A DNA stretch of 64,000 nt from the NCBI RefSeq assembly GCF_020524035.2, contig NZ_CP129013.1:3348001-3412000 (forward strand). Direction: 5' to 3'. The notes below the pieces were generated by a model that was not told where the DNA came from, did no database searches, and was given only the letters and a program-made list of their open reading frames with translations. Each line of letters starts with the position of its first letter. The stretch's first letter is position 1. Source of the stretch: Bacillus carboniphilus (GTDB taxonomy: Bacteria; Bacillota; Bacilli; Bacillales; JAIVKR01). The position numbers were made by a program, and so were the translations under genes. This document shows positions 1-11,115 of the stretch, one piece after another.

Positions 1-59
1 TTAGTTATTAGAGTAATAATAAGATTCATTCATCTTTTAGAAAAAGTAAGGAGACTTAC

Positions 60-503
60 ATGATTCAACATTCAAATAAAAAAATTGGCCAATTAGCTTT
101 AAGACTTACTTTCTCAGAAGAACAAAGGGAAGTTACCAATCATCTAGGTCAGCTTGGGTGGTCGTATTGTCAAGGAAAAGTGGGTTCAATGGAATTGCAA
201 AAAATCGTTGCAGCTATTGAGACGGCCTCAAAAAGAAATGCTGTCGTGAATGGTGATTTATACAGAGAAATGCATGCTTTATATCACGCCATTATTGAGA
301 GTATGCAAGGTGTAACAAGAGGGCAAGTAGAGTTAAAAGACCTTCTCCGAACGGTTGGTTTACGCTTTGCTGTTGTAAGAGGGACCCCTTATGATGACAA
401 GGCAGAAGGAGAATGGATAGCGGTAGCATTATATGGAACGATAGGAGCTCCTGTTAGAGGGTTGGAGCATGAGACGATGGGGCTCGGAATTAATCATATA
501 TAA
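60..503 (+). CDS. hutP: HutP, histidine-responsive antiterminator of the hut operon
   Basis: HutP binds L-histidine and Mg2+, then binds NAG triplets in the hut leader RNA and prevents formation of the terminator upstream of hutH. The 147-residue product is the usual family length. The metal/histidine ligands known from B. subtilis HutP (His73, His77, His138) are visible here one position earlier as His72 and His76 in HALYHA and His137 in GLEHETMG. The C-terminal GLGINHI is also typical. The ATG at 60 follows an AAGGAGA ribosome binding site at 47-53. It is the first gene of the operon and is intact, unlike the three genes that follow it. Target RNA sites lie at 511-527 and 583-632. The identification rests on family motifs and gene order and is very secure. 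Confidence 0.97.
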   Translation: MIQHSNKKIGQLALRLTFSEEQREVTNHLGQLGWSYCQGKVGSMELQKIVAAIETASKRNAVVNGDLYREMHALYHAIIESMQGVTRGQVELKDLLRTVGLRFAVVRGTPYDDKAEGEWIAVALYGTIGAPVRGLEHETMGLGINHI

Positions 504-510
504 AAGCCTA

Positions 511-527
511 TAGTTAATAGACATGAG
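511..527 (+). promoter_or_regulatory. HutP RNA binding site (three NAG triplets)
   Basis: Immediately after the hutP stop codon the leader reads TAG-ttaa-TAG-acat-GAG: three NAG triplets separated by exactly four bases each. This is the spacing known for HutP target RNA in B. subtilis. A small palindrome (ttagaaa / tttctaa, 541-560) follows and could help form an alternative antiterminator structure; that part is inference. Confidence 0.85.
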
Positions 528-582
528 TGGTTGTTCAAGGTTAGAAATTTTATTTTCTAATCTTTTATGATGACAATTTTAG

Positions 583-632
583 GAGGCTGTACGAACAAGA
601 ATATTCTGTTCGTATGGTCTCTCTTTTTGTTT
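583..632 (+). terminator. Conditional terminator between hutP and hutH
   Basis: A long hairpin pairs 583-597 with 607-621: a perfect eight-pair core (tacgaaca / tgttcgta), extended by seven more pairs including G-U wobbles. A T-rich tract (tctttttgttt) follows it. In this family the hairpin stops transcription unless HutP bound to histidine disrupts it. Confidence 0.88.
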
Positions 633-655
633 AATTTTAGAAAAGAGGTGAGAGC

Positions 656-2175
656 ATGATTCAATTGGATGGAAACCATTTGACCATAGATGAGGCGAAA
701 AAGATCATTTTTAATTTTGAAAAGGTCACCGCCAATCCTGCTAGTTGGGAAGATGTTCGACATTCTAGAAAGTCAGTGGAGAAAATTGTAGAAGAAAAAA
801 AGATCGTATATGGGATCAACACGGGGTTTGGTAAATTTAGTGATGTGTTAATCGATTCAGAAGATGTAGAAGATTTGCAACTACATCTTATTCATTCGCA
901 TGCTTGTGGGGTGGGTGAGCCTTTTAAAGAATGTGTATCTCGAGCGATGGTATTACTGAGGGCAAATGCATTGTTAAAAGGCTATTCTGGTGTGCGAAAG
1001 GTCGTAATTGAACGTTTACTCCAGCTCTTAAATGCTTGTATTCATCCAGTCGTCCCTCAACAAGGTTCATTAGGTGCTAGCGGAGATCTTGCACCACTTT
1101 CTCATTTAGCATTAGTCTTAATGGGAGAGGGAGAAGTCTTTTACCGAGGAGAAAGAATAGAAACGAAACATGCCTTAATAATGGAAGGGATTGAACCCAT
1201 TACGTTGAAGGCAAAAGAGGGGCTTGCGTTAATTAATGGTACACAAGCCATGACAGCGATGGGGTTAGTTGCTTACATTGATGCGAATTCATTAGCTTTA
1301 AAAAGTGAATTGATTGCTAGTGTCACAATGGAAGGATTAACGGGTATTATTGACGCTTTTGATCACGATGTTCATCGGGTACGTGGGTATAGAGAGCAAA
1401 TAGATGTGGCAAAGCGTATTCGTAAATATTTAGAGGGGAGCAACTCGTCACAAAGCAAGGACAGCTTCGTACTCAAGATGCCTATTCTTTACGTTGTATT
1501 CCTCAAGTACACGGAGCTTCTCTTCAAGTATTAAATTATGTGAGAGAAAAACTTGAAATAGAAATGAATGCTGCAACCGATAATCCGTTAATCTTTGATG
1601 GTGGAGAAAAGGTTATTTCCGGAGGGAATTTTCACGGTCAACCAATCGCATTTGCAATGGATTTTATGAAAGTCGCGATGAGTGAGCTAGCCAATATTTC
1701 AGAAAGAAGAATTGAGCGGCTTGTCAATCCTCAGCTTAATGATTTACCACCGTTTTTAAGTGCTCAGCCAGGTCTTCAATCAGGAGCGATGATCATGCAA
1801 TACAGTGCCGCATCCCTTGTTTCAGAAAATAAAACCTTGGCTCATCCAGCGAGCGTTGATTCCATTCCTTCTTCAGCGAATCAAGAAGATCATGTAAGTA
1901 TGGGAACCATTGCTTCTCGTCATGCTTATATGATTATCGAGAATGTCAGAAGAGTAATGGCAATTGAGTGTATTTGCGCTCTGCAAGCCGTCGAATATCG
2001 TGGAGTTGAGAAGATGGCGACGTCAACAAAGGATTTTTATGATGAGGCGAGAAAAATGGTTCCTTCTATTGAACAAGATCGCATTTTTTCGAAGGATATT
2101 GAAAAAGTGTCTCAATGGTTAAGTACGTTTGATATTTCTAAATATAGCGTTACAGATCGTGAAAAGCAATTATAA
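656..2175 (+). CDS. hutH: Histidine ammonia-lyase (one frameshift)
   Basis: HutH converts histidine to trans-urocanate and ammonia, the first step of the Hut pathway. The Ala-Ser-Gly triad that cyclises into the MIO electrophile is at residues 141-143 ([14 protein letters not shown]). The C-terminal half holds the usual [22 protein letters not shown]-like region and the QEDHVSMG motif, the latter near 1888. The ribosome binding site GAGGTGAG precedes the ATG at 656. The frame breaks at about 1435-1438: the upstream frame reads YLEGS then nonsense, while the correct continuation ([17 protein letters not shown]) lies in another frame. One extra G in the GGGG run would restore it. Either a sequencing error or a real lesion; the rest is well conserved. 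Confidence 0.9.
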
Positions 2176-2187
2176 AAGGGGAGTGTG

Positions 2188-3850
2188 ATGATGATGGAAT
2201 CACGTACGATTCATGCAAAAAAAGGGTTGGAGTTGGAATGTAAAGGATGGGAGCAAGAGGCTGTATTACGAATGCTTTATAACAACTTGGACCCAGAGGT
2301 TGCGGAGAAACCAGAAGAATTAATCGTCTATGGAGGAATCGGCAAGGCGGCTCGAAATTGGGAAGCCTTTGATGGGATTGTTCGTACATTGCGAAATTTA
2401 GAAGAGGACGAAACAATGCTAGTGCAATCCGGGAAGCCTGTTGGCGTATTTAAAACACATGAAGAAGCACCACGAGTGTTACTTTCAAACTCAGTTCTTG
2501 TTCCAAAATGGGCGAATTGGGAACACTTTCATGAGCTCGACCAAAAAGGATTAATGATGTACGGTCAAATGACTGCTGGTAGTTGGATTTATATTGGGAC
2601 ACAAGGAATTTTACAAGGCACTTATGAAACGTTTGCTGAAATTGCTAGACAACATTTCGGTGGAAGTCTATCTGGAACCATTACACTTACTGCTGGATTA
2701 GGTGGAATGGGAGGAGCCCAGCCTCTTGCCGTTACAATGAATGGTGGAGTTGTTATTGCTGTAGAAGTGGACCCTTCAAGAATAGAAAAGAGAATTGCAA
2801 CAAACTATTGTGATCGAATGACGGAAAATTTAGAAGAAGCATTAAGATGGGCTCAAGAAGCAAAAGCAAAAAAGGAACCGCTTTCTATTGGTCTATTAGG
2901 AAATGCTTCAGAAATTCATCAGCAAATAATCAATCAACAGTTTCCAATTGATATTGTCACAGACCAAACGTCTGCACATGACCCGTTAAATGGTTATATT
3001 CCAAAAGGCTTTTCGTTAGAAGAAGCCGCTCAGCTAAGAAAAGAGGATCCTGAAAAATATAGTAAACTTTCTAAACAAAGTATGGCAATTCACGTTCAAG
3101 CGATGCTTCAATTCCAAAAACTAGGTTCCGTTGTTTTTGATTATGGAAACAACATTCGTCAAGTAGCGAAAGATGAAGGGATTGCTCATGCGTTTGACTT
3201 TCCAGGATTCGTACCAGCCTATATTCGTCCCCTGTTTTGTGAGGGGAAAGGGCCATTCCGCTGGGCTTGCCCTATCTGGAGATCCAGAAGATATTTATCG
3301 TACAGATCAACTCTTAAAAGAATTATTTCCCGAGAATGAAGCCTTAATGAGATGGATTGATATGGCACAAGAAAAGGTTCACTTTCAAGGGTTACCATCA
3401 CGAATTTGTTGGCTTGGTTATGGTGAACGCGTCAAGATGGGACTAGCGATTAATGAGTTAGTTCAAAATGGGCAACTAAAAGCACCGATTGTGATCGGTC
3501 GTGACCACCTCGATTGTGGGTCCGTTGCTTCACCTAATCGTGAAACTGAAGCGATGAAAGATGGTAGTGATGCCGTAGCAGATTGGGCTGTATTAAATGC
3601 ACTTGTGAATACAGCTGCTGGAGGCTCATGGATTTCAGTACATCACGGTGGAGGCGTAGGTATGGGCTATTCTTTACATGCGGGTATGGTTGTCGTCGCT
3701 GATGGAACGGAAAGAGCAAAAAGACGATTAGAAAGAGTATTAACAACAGATCCGGGTATGGGAATTATTCGACATGCAGACGCTGGGTATGATAAAGCAG
3801 TTGATCATGCGAAGAAACATCATATTACGGTTCCGATGATGGATAAATAG
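2188..3850 (+). CDS. hutU: Urocanate hydratase (one frameshift)
   Basis: HutU adds water to urocanate to give 4-imidazolone-5-propionate, using tightly bound NAD+. The [12 protein letters not shown] glycine-rich NAD loop and the conserved [12 protein letters not shown] and [15 protein letters not shown] segments are all present. About 550 residues in total fits the family. The ATG at 2188 follows AAAAGGGGAG. The frame breaks at 3265-3268: GPFRWA is followed by a shifted frame, while [14 protein letters not shown] continues in another. Removing one T from the TT pair restores GPFRWAALSGDP. It starts 12 bases after hutH, so the two are surely cotranscribed. Confidence 0.91.
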
Positions 3851-3863
3851 AGGAGGCATTTTT

Positions 3864-6052
<2,189 letters not shown>

Positions 6053-6060
6053 TGGATGCT

Positions 6061-6088
6061 ATCCCCACCATAAAAGTAGGTGGGGGTA
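6061..6088. terminator. Weak hairpin between convergent hutG and ppk2
   Basis: The inverted repeat ccccacc / ggtgggg with a nine-base loop lies between the converging hutG and polyphosphate kinase genes. There is no clear T run on either strand, so it is only a plausible bidirectional terminator. Confidence 0.5.
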
Positions 6089-6091
6089 TTC

Positions 6092-6812
6092 TCAATCATC
6101 TTTTAGATTCGTTATGGCCTCAACAGCAATTTTCATGCATTCCAGACGAGCGCTTTTTTTACACTCTCCAGAGATGACGACCCAGGGTGAATAATCGGTT
6201 GAGGTTCGCTCGAGCATCTCTTCTACAGCCGTTTCATATTCATCCCACTTCTCCCGATTACGCCAGTCTTCCTCTGTTATTTTCCAGCGTTTTAAAGGAT
6301 TATCTTGTCTTTCTTGAAACCGCCTAAGTTGTTCTTCTTTGCTAATGTGCAACCAAAATTTGATGATGATATATCCTTGTTGGTGGAGGAATTTTTCGAA
6401 ATAATTGATTTCGTTATAAGCTTTCAACCACTGTTCATTAGAAGCAAATCCTTCTACCCGCTCCACTAAAACTCTACCATACCAGGATCGATCAAAAATA
6501 CCGATCTTACCGTACTTTGGAATTCGGCTCCAAAAACGATGTAAATAAGGGTATTGTTGCTCTTCATTTGTTGGTGCTTTTGTTGCATGAACTTCAAATC
6601 CTCTCGGATCAAGTCCAGCTGTCATTCGTTTAATGACCCCACCCTTTCCTGCTGCATCCCATCCTTCAAAAACAAAAATACATCCTCTATGGTTATCTAC
6701 TAATGTTCTTTGTAACCCTAATAATTGCATTTGTAATTCTTTAAGCCTAGTTTTATATTCTTTTTTTTGAATAGATTGTTTGAGATAAATCGACTTTTTC
6801 TAAATGTCCCAT
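6092..6812 (-). CDS. PPK2-family polyphosphate kinase (one frameshift near the start)
   Basis: PPK2 enzymes transfer phosphate between polyphosphate and nucleotides. The Walker A segment FEGWDAAGKGG, the Walker B/lid region FDRSWYGRVLVERVEGF and the conserved KFWLHISKEEQLRRFQ and RWKITEEDW segments are all present. The true start is the ATG at 6812 (MGHLEKVDLSQTIYSKK), preceded by AGGAGG. The frame is lost in a run of eight A (6761-6768 on the plus strand). Seven A would join it to EYKTRLKELQMQLLGLQ. A start at the internal ATG at 6730 would omit the first roughly 27 residues, so I prefer the repaired gene. The direction of the physiological reaction cannot be told from sequence. Confidence 0.88.
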
Positions 6813-6877
6813 GAAGTTCCTCCTAGTTTTTGTTGAACGAAAAAATGCTTCTTTTAGAATGTTTGACAAATACACAG

Positions 6878-6917
6878 AAAAAACCTCCTGCTTCAATCAA
6901 TAAGCAAGAGGTTTTTT
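6878..6917. terminator. Strong bidirectional terminator
   Basis: The stem aaaaaacctc / gaggtttttt gives an A run on one side and a T run on the other, so it can act on both strands. It lies just downstream of the minus-strand chitin-active LPMO gene. Confidence 0.85.
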
Positions 6918-6932
6918 CTATAGATAACATCA

Positions 6933-8351
6933 TTATTTTACTTCTTCCCATACCATATGGCTTCCTGGTGTATCTCCTTGAGTCCACCATTTTGCTTTAT
7001 AGGTTTTCCCATTGTATTCAACAGTGCTTCCACCTGTATAAATGGTCTCCTTGTCCCACTCTAGGGCAGTGTCACTAACTAATTTCCATCCGTAACGCTT
7101 TTCAGGTTGTTTGTTTTGAGTCCACCATAAGGCTTCATAAAGAGCGCCATTGTACTCGACCTGATCACCTTCAACGTAAATTTTTGTTGCATCCCATTCT
7201 TGAACAGATGCACTTTCATTGTTGCCTTCATTGTTATTTGAAGCATCATCGTTTGTGTTGTTATGATCGTCATGACCGTTTTCTGAGTTTTCATCAGTAT
7301 TTTCACTACTATCATCATTTGACTCGGATTGAGCCGTTTTTGTTGTGATGACATTACTACTATCTGACGCGTTATTATAACTATCTACTGCTTTTACATA
7401 ATATTCATAGGCTGTGTTCGCTGTTAATTCTTCTTCATCAATAAATCTTGTCTCTGTTGTTTGACCAACTTTTTCACCATCACGATATATTTCATAGTGC
7501 TTGGCATTTTCAGAAGCTGTCCACATTAAATCAATCGTTTGATTTGTTACTTCCATTACGTGTAACCCAGTTGGTGCAGTTACAGCCTGGTCATTAGTTG
7601 AGTCTTCATTTGTAGCATCGTCAGAAGAATCATTATTGTTTGTTTCATCATTAGAAGCATCATTTGTGTCATCTGAAGTATCGGCATCATTTTCATCTGT
7701 TGCTTGATCGTTATTAGAAGGTACATTGTTTAAATTAACATCAATGACTTGATAGAATGCATTATCAGTATCGGCAACATCCCAAACTCCTAAAATGATA
7801 TGGTATCCACTCCGATCATCTGGTACTTCTATATCATGTGATAAGTTGGTGTTTGTTGCTGATCCATCATGTTCAACTGTTCCAATTAACTCAAAGTCTT
7901 CACTTTTTAATGGAGAATTTGGATTCCAATCGACTTTTGTAATGTAATAATGCCATTTTGACGTTGCATGTGGAGCCGTATAATTCCATGTGAAAGTATT
8001 AACCCCACTGTTCATATCTTGCTTAATCCAGCGATCTTCCGTTTGGTTATCCATTACATAGTCAATTTGACCAAATCCACCTTCAGCTGAAGCAATTTGT
8101 CCATCTTGTGGACCGTCTTCAGGAAACCCTTTAGGACCTTCCACTGCATGAGGTGAATTAATAACAAATCCGTATATTTCTAAAGCTTCATAATAGCCTA
8201 ACTCTTCTTTCATTAAACTACCAGTGTAAGCTCGACTAGCAGGTTCTTCAATATAGCCATGTGCGTCAGCTTGATCCGCACTGATTGTTGCACCAATTCC
8301 AATCGCTGATAAAAGTGCCACAGCTTTAAGGGATGTTTTTATCAAACTCAA
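6933..8351 (-). CDS. Secreted chitin-active lytic polysaccharide monooxygenase (AA10) with FnIII and two chitin-binding domains
   Basis: AA10 enzymes oxidatively cleave chitin (sometimes cellulose) with a copper ion held by an N-terminal histidine brace. A signal peptide ends in ADA at residue 30, so mature His31 (HGYIEEPASRA) supplies the brace. The catalytic domain covers about 31-215. A D/N/T-rich linker follows, then a fibronectin type III domain (about 258-340), a second D/N-rich linker, and two CBM5/12 chitin-binding modules (about 386-427 and 430-472) with the WWTQ aromatic motif in both. The start is TTG at 8351, spaced about nine bases from AAAGGATG. It is intact at 472 residues. Export to scavenge chitin is inferred from the family. 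Confidence 0.93.
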   Translation of the reverse strand: MSLIKTSLKAVALLSAIGIGATISADQADAHGYIEEPASRAYTGSLMKEELGYYEALEIYGFVINSPHAVEGPKGFPEDGPQDGQIASAEGGFGQIDYVMDNQTEDRWIKQDMNSGVNTFTWNYTAPHATSKWHYYITKVDWNPNSPLKSEDFELIGTVEHDGSATNTNLSHDIEVPDDRSGYHIILGVWDVADTDNAFYQVIDVNLNNVPSNNDQATDENDADTSDDTNDASNDETNNNDSSDDATNEDSTNDQAVTAPTGLHVMEVTNQTIDLMWTASENAKHYEIYRDGEKVGQTTETRFIDEEELTANTAYEYYVKAVDSYNNASDSSNVITTKTAQSESNDDSSENTDENSENGHDDHNNTNDDASNNNEGNNESASVQEWDATKIYVEGDQVEYNGALYEALWWTQNKQPEKRYGWKLVSDTALEWDKETIYTGGSTVEYNGKTYKAKWWTQGDTPGSHMVWEEVK

Positions 8352-8782
8352 ATTCTATCATCCTTTCAAATTTTATTATATCTATCTATTTCAAATTATC
8401 ATGCGCTTCAGGAGTTAAACAAGGTGTATAACCGATTCGTAAGTATATTGAATTAGCTTTGAAATAGAACGGTAGACTATGTAACAAATTTAATGTAAGT
8501 GATTAGGTTAGATAAGCATCATATAATGATTCGAATTATATTGTTTAACTGTCCCTAATTAATAAGGGGGTTGAAAAATTGGAACAAGGTTTAATGATAT
8601 ATAGAGACCTTTGAATAGAGTCTGTCGTTGGATCACTTCATGGGGCAAGATTTTAAACCTAAATTTTCCTTGGTTAGATTAGTTTTAATATCTAATTGAA
8701 GGCATAAGGTTCGTTAGAATGTAATGAGAGGAATTATATAGAAATGAGGAAAAATGAGTAGATCATGTTTTTTAAAAACGAT

Positions 8783-8900
8783 TATGCACACATTTTTGAA
8801 ATCAAAATATACTATTAGTGCGGATACTCGATGTTCTGTAAAACTTCTGGCCTTGATACGACCCTCTAGCGTGGGAAACTAGAGGGCTTTTTGTTTTTTT
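8783..8900 (+). repeat. Truncated copy of the propeller-gene leader repeat
   Basis: The stretch reading cacatttttgaaat, then tatactattagtgcgg, then tactcgatgttctgtaaa matches the distal part of the leaders at 10800-10912, 12800-12890, 17590-17706, 19390-19510 and 47545-47645. It lacks the promoter box found in the complete copies and is not next to the start of a propeller gene. It probably marks a deleted or partly copied gene. Confidence 0.75.
8862..8900 (+). terminator. Terminator at the end of the leader repeat
   Basis: The perfect stem ccctctag / ctagaggg with a nine-base loop is followed by ctttttgttttttt. Equivalent hairpins, sometimes degraded, end most other copies of the leader repeat, and they point away from the propeller gene. 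Confidence 0.85.
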
Positions 8901-9043
8901 TGTGTACCTAACAGGTATGGACGTAACTACCTTAGAATTGATCTCGGAGAAAGGGATTTATTAGGGACAAGTCTTTTTTTCACCATTGGACTAATACTGC
9001 AAGGTGAAAATTTCCAACCTTTCATATATATTTCATGTTTTAT

Positions 9044-9100
9044 CAAAGAAACAGCTCGGGAGGAGAGGAATGCCCCGAGTTTTTTTCGCTCCCTGTCCGC
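9044..9100 (+). repeat. Copy of the serine-recombinase 3' end and terminator
   Basis: Twenty-one bases (caaagaaacagctcgggagga) are identical to 45728-45748, the end of the recombinase frame, followed by a near-identical hairpin (ctcggg ... cccgag) and T run. In both places the next gene is a converging propeller gene, about 55-130 bases away. No other part of the recombinase remains here. Confidence 0.8.
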
Positions 9101-9153
9101 TTTTTTAAATACTAATTGATCATTCTAAATGGTGAAGAACCAAAAAACACCAC

Positions 9154-10722
9154 TTAAATAGAAGTTATATTTCCAGGACTATCTCCAACTGCTATTGTTC
9201 CGGTCACCATATTTGTATTACCGTCAATTACAGCAACACTGTTGGTGAAAAGATTAATAGCATAAATAGTATTTAAGTCTTCGCTAACGGTTATACTCGT
9301 TGGACCATTTAAACCAATAATGGTAGCAGTTACTATATTTAAGTTTCCATCAATAACGGAGACAGTATCGCCTAAGGTATTAGTCACGTAAATCAGGTTA
9401 GTATTTTCATTTAGAGCAATACCAATGGGGAATACCCCCACTGTAATGGTGGAAGTCACGACAAATGAAGTACCATCAATTACGGCTGCAAGGTTATCAG
9501 CTACATTTGATACTAGATAAATTAGGTTTGTCAATTCGTTGACTGTTAAATCTGAAGGACTTCCCCCTAAAGGGACAGTCGCTGTGATCACAAAGCCAAT
9601 GTCACCATCAATAACGGAGACTATTTGTGAAAATTGTGATACAACGTAGATTAGGTTTCTTTGTTGATCAACATCAATAGCACTTGCACCAGGAGCTACG
9701 GTAACCGTATTAATAATTACATTAGATGTTCCATCAACAATAGTTACAGTGTTTCCTAAACCAGTAGTAGGACCATTATTAGCTAAATAAATTAAGTTTT
9801 CATTTTCATTAACAGCCACTCCAAAAATATTTACATCAATTCCTGCTGTTATTGTGTTAATTATGATATTCGTTGTAGCATCAATAACAGAAAGAAACAT
9901 ATCATTATTAGCTACGTATACTAAACCTGTGACAGAGTTAGCAGCAATTCCAGTAGGGTTAGTGACTCCCGTAATCGTATCAACCACCATATTTGTAGCT
10001 GTATCGATCACAGAAACATCATTAGAATCAGTATTCGTAACATATAATAAGAGGCATAACACTTCCGTTATCCCAACCGACTGCACGTTTTGTCCATCCA
10101 CGGTTGCACTCGCGGTAATTGAAGTTTCCGTCGTAGGCTTTGAAGGTGTCACGACAACAGTCGTCACAAAATCTCCATTTATACCCGTAGTGGATGGATT
10201 TGGCATGAACGAAACACCCGATGTATTGGACGTAAAACTAACATCAACACCCGCTTGTGGTACACTGTTTAACGATACGTCACCCGATATTGGTTTTTTA
10301 CAATTTATGAAGTCGGGTAAAAATAAATTCAATTGCGGAGTCACCGGATAATCGATATCCTGTAAGACCTCCGGGCTTGATACCATTAAACGAATGAATT
10401 GAACAAACTCACTTGATCCGTTAAATGCGGTCACTGTTGGATGAACGGCAGTGGCGGTAATCACATCGCTTCGATTGGCTAAATCAATCTCCACCTCGAT
10501 TAAAAACGAAGATAAAGCAGCTAAACTATACAATTCACTCTCGGTTCTGCTTGCATTGACTATAAATGAATCCGAGTCAATAAGTGTCTCTGGTGAAAGG
10601 CTTTCGTCTAAAAGTCTTACGGTTACACTTGCATTATTAGAAGGATCTGTATTACGAATACGAACCTCGATGTTTTCTAAAGTCGTGTTATCAATTGGAC
10701 CCGTCGTAAATAAAATAGACAT
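9154..10722 (-). CDS. YVTN beta-propeller protein, copy 1
   Basis: The product has 522 residues and no signal peptide. Residues 1 to about 125 form a family-specific domain starting MSILFTTGPIDN and containing the IRNTDPSNNASVTVRLLDES and SFLIEVEIDLANRSD segments. About 140-225 is an Ig-like or carboxypeptidase-regulatory-like beta domain (SGDVSLNSVPQAGVDVSF ... NPSTTGINGDFVTT). From about 227 to the end there are seven repeats of about 42 residues with the YVTN ... VSVIDxxTNxVxxTI pattern (40-residue YVTN propeller family), which predicts one closed seven-bladed propeller. The ATG follows AAAGGATG. Its promoter carries the shared box plus CATAACATA. I infer a spore-surface structural or binding protein; the function is unknown. 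Confidence 0.85.
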   Translation of the reverse strand: MSILFTTGPIDNTTLENIEVRIRNTDPSNNASVTVRLLDESLSPETLIDSDSFIVNASRTESELYSLAALSSFLIEVEIDLANRSDVITATAVHPTVTAFNGSSEFVQFIRLMVSSPEVLQDIDYPVTPQLNLFLPDFINCKKPISGDVSLNSVPQAGVDVSFTSNTSGVSFMPNPSTTGINGDFVTTVVVTPSKPTTETSITASATVDGQNVQSVGITEVLCLLLYVTNTDSNDVSVIDTATNMVVDTITGVTNPTGIAANSVTGLVYVANNDMFLSVIDATTNIIINTITAGIDVNIFGVAVNENENLIYLANNGPTTGLGNTVTIVDGTSNVIINTVTVAPGASAIDVDQQRNLIYVVSQFSQIVSVIDGDIGFVITATVPLGGSPSDLTVNELTNLIYLVSNVADNLAAVIDGTSFVVTSTITVGVFPIGIALNENTNLIYVTNTLGDTVSVIDGNLNIVTATIIGLNGPTSITVSEDLNTIYAINLFTNSVAVIDGNTNMVTGTIAVGDSPGNITSI

Positions 10723-10752
10723 CTTTTATTCACATCCTTTTTTAATTTACTA

Positions 10753-10794
10753 TATGTTATGTTAAGAAAGAAGATTTGCATGGACGAAAGCGGA
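10753..10794 (-). promoter_or_regulatory. Sigma-K-like promoter with shared upstream box, propeller copy 1
   Basis: Read on the minus strand: the box TCCGCTTTCGTCCA (10794-10781), 19 bases, then CATAACATA (10761-10753), which fits the sigma-K -10 pattern CATANNNTA. The box differs from the family consensus TCCGCACTMGTCCA at two positions. Confidence 0.65.
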
Positions 10795-10799
10795 TTATA

Positions 10800-10920
10800 C
10801 GAAAAATTAGGTACACATTTTTGAAATCATAGTAAACTATTTAGTGCGGATATGTGATATTCTGTAAACCATCTGGAATTGATAAAACCCTCTAGCATAG
10901 GAAACTAGAGGGTTTTAATG
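10800..10920 (+). repeat. Leader repeat upstream of propeller copy 1
   Basis: Same unit as at 8783-8900, 17590-17706, 19390-19510 and 47545-47645. It ends in a perfect hairpin (ccctctag 10888-10895, ctagaggg 10905-10912) followed by ttttaatg. It lies head-to-head with the propeller promoter and could stop transcription leaving the locus or arriving from the neighbour. Confidence 0.75.
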
Positions 10921-11115
10921 TGTTAAACTATACTAGGATTTTAATCCGAACTAATCCACTTAGAGTTGATATCAGCAACACGAGAAAATTTACTTGAGTC
11001 TCATCACCTTTTTACTGGCCCCAGCAAAATATCTTATTTTACAAAGTCGAAAAAAAGGTTCATGCCAAAACTAGAGCCTAGAGTTGTTCCCGTAGCCCGC
11101 ATATGCCAATATGGG

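Larger units (their letters stand above)
8352..9153. other. Intergenic region with two recombination scars
   Basis: No credible gene. It holds a truncated copy of the propeller upstream leader (about 8783-8900) ending in a strong terminator, and at 9044-9100 a copy of the 3' tip and terminator of the serine recombinase found complete at 45182-45768. Both are described separately. Confidence 0.7.

Noticed and set aside
8783-8900. Leader repeats as a CRISPR array or phage attachment array
   Set aside because: Copies are kilobases apart, each tied to a propeller gene, with no regular spacers.
9854-10765. Long open frames (up to 165 codons) antisense to propeller genes, recurring at the same place in several copies
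   Set aside because: They lie opposite conserved coding sequence, lack ribosome binding sites and recur only because the sense sequence recurs.
10800-10870. A sigma-A promoter (ttgaaat ... tatact) for a divergent RNA in the leader repeats
   Set aside because: The two hexamer-like elements are only about six bases apart, far too close to work as -35 and -10.
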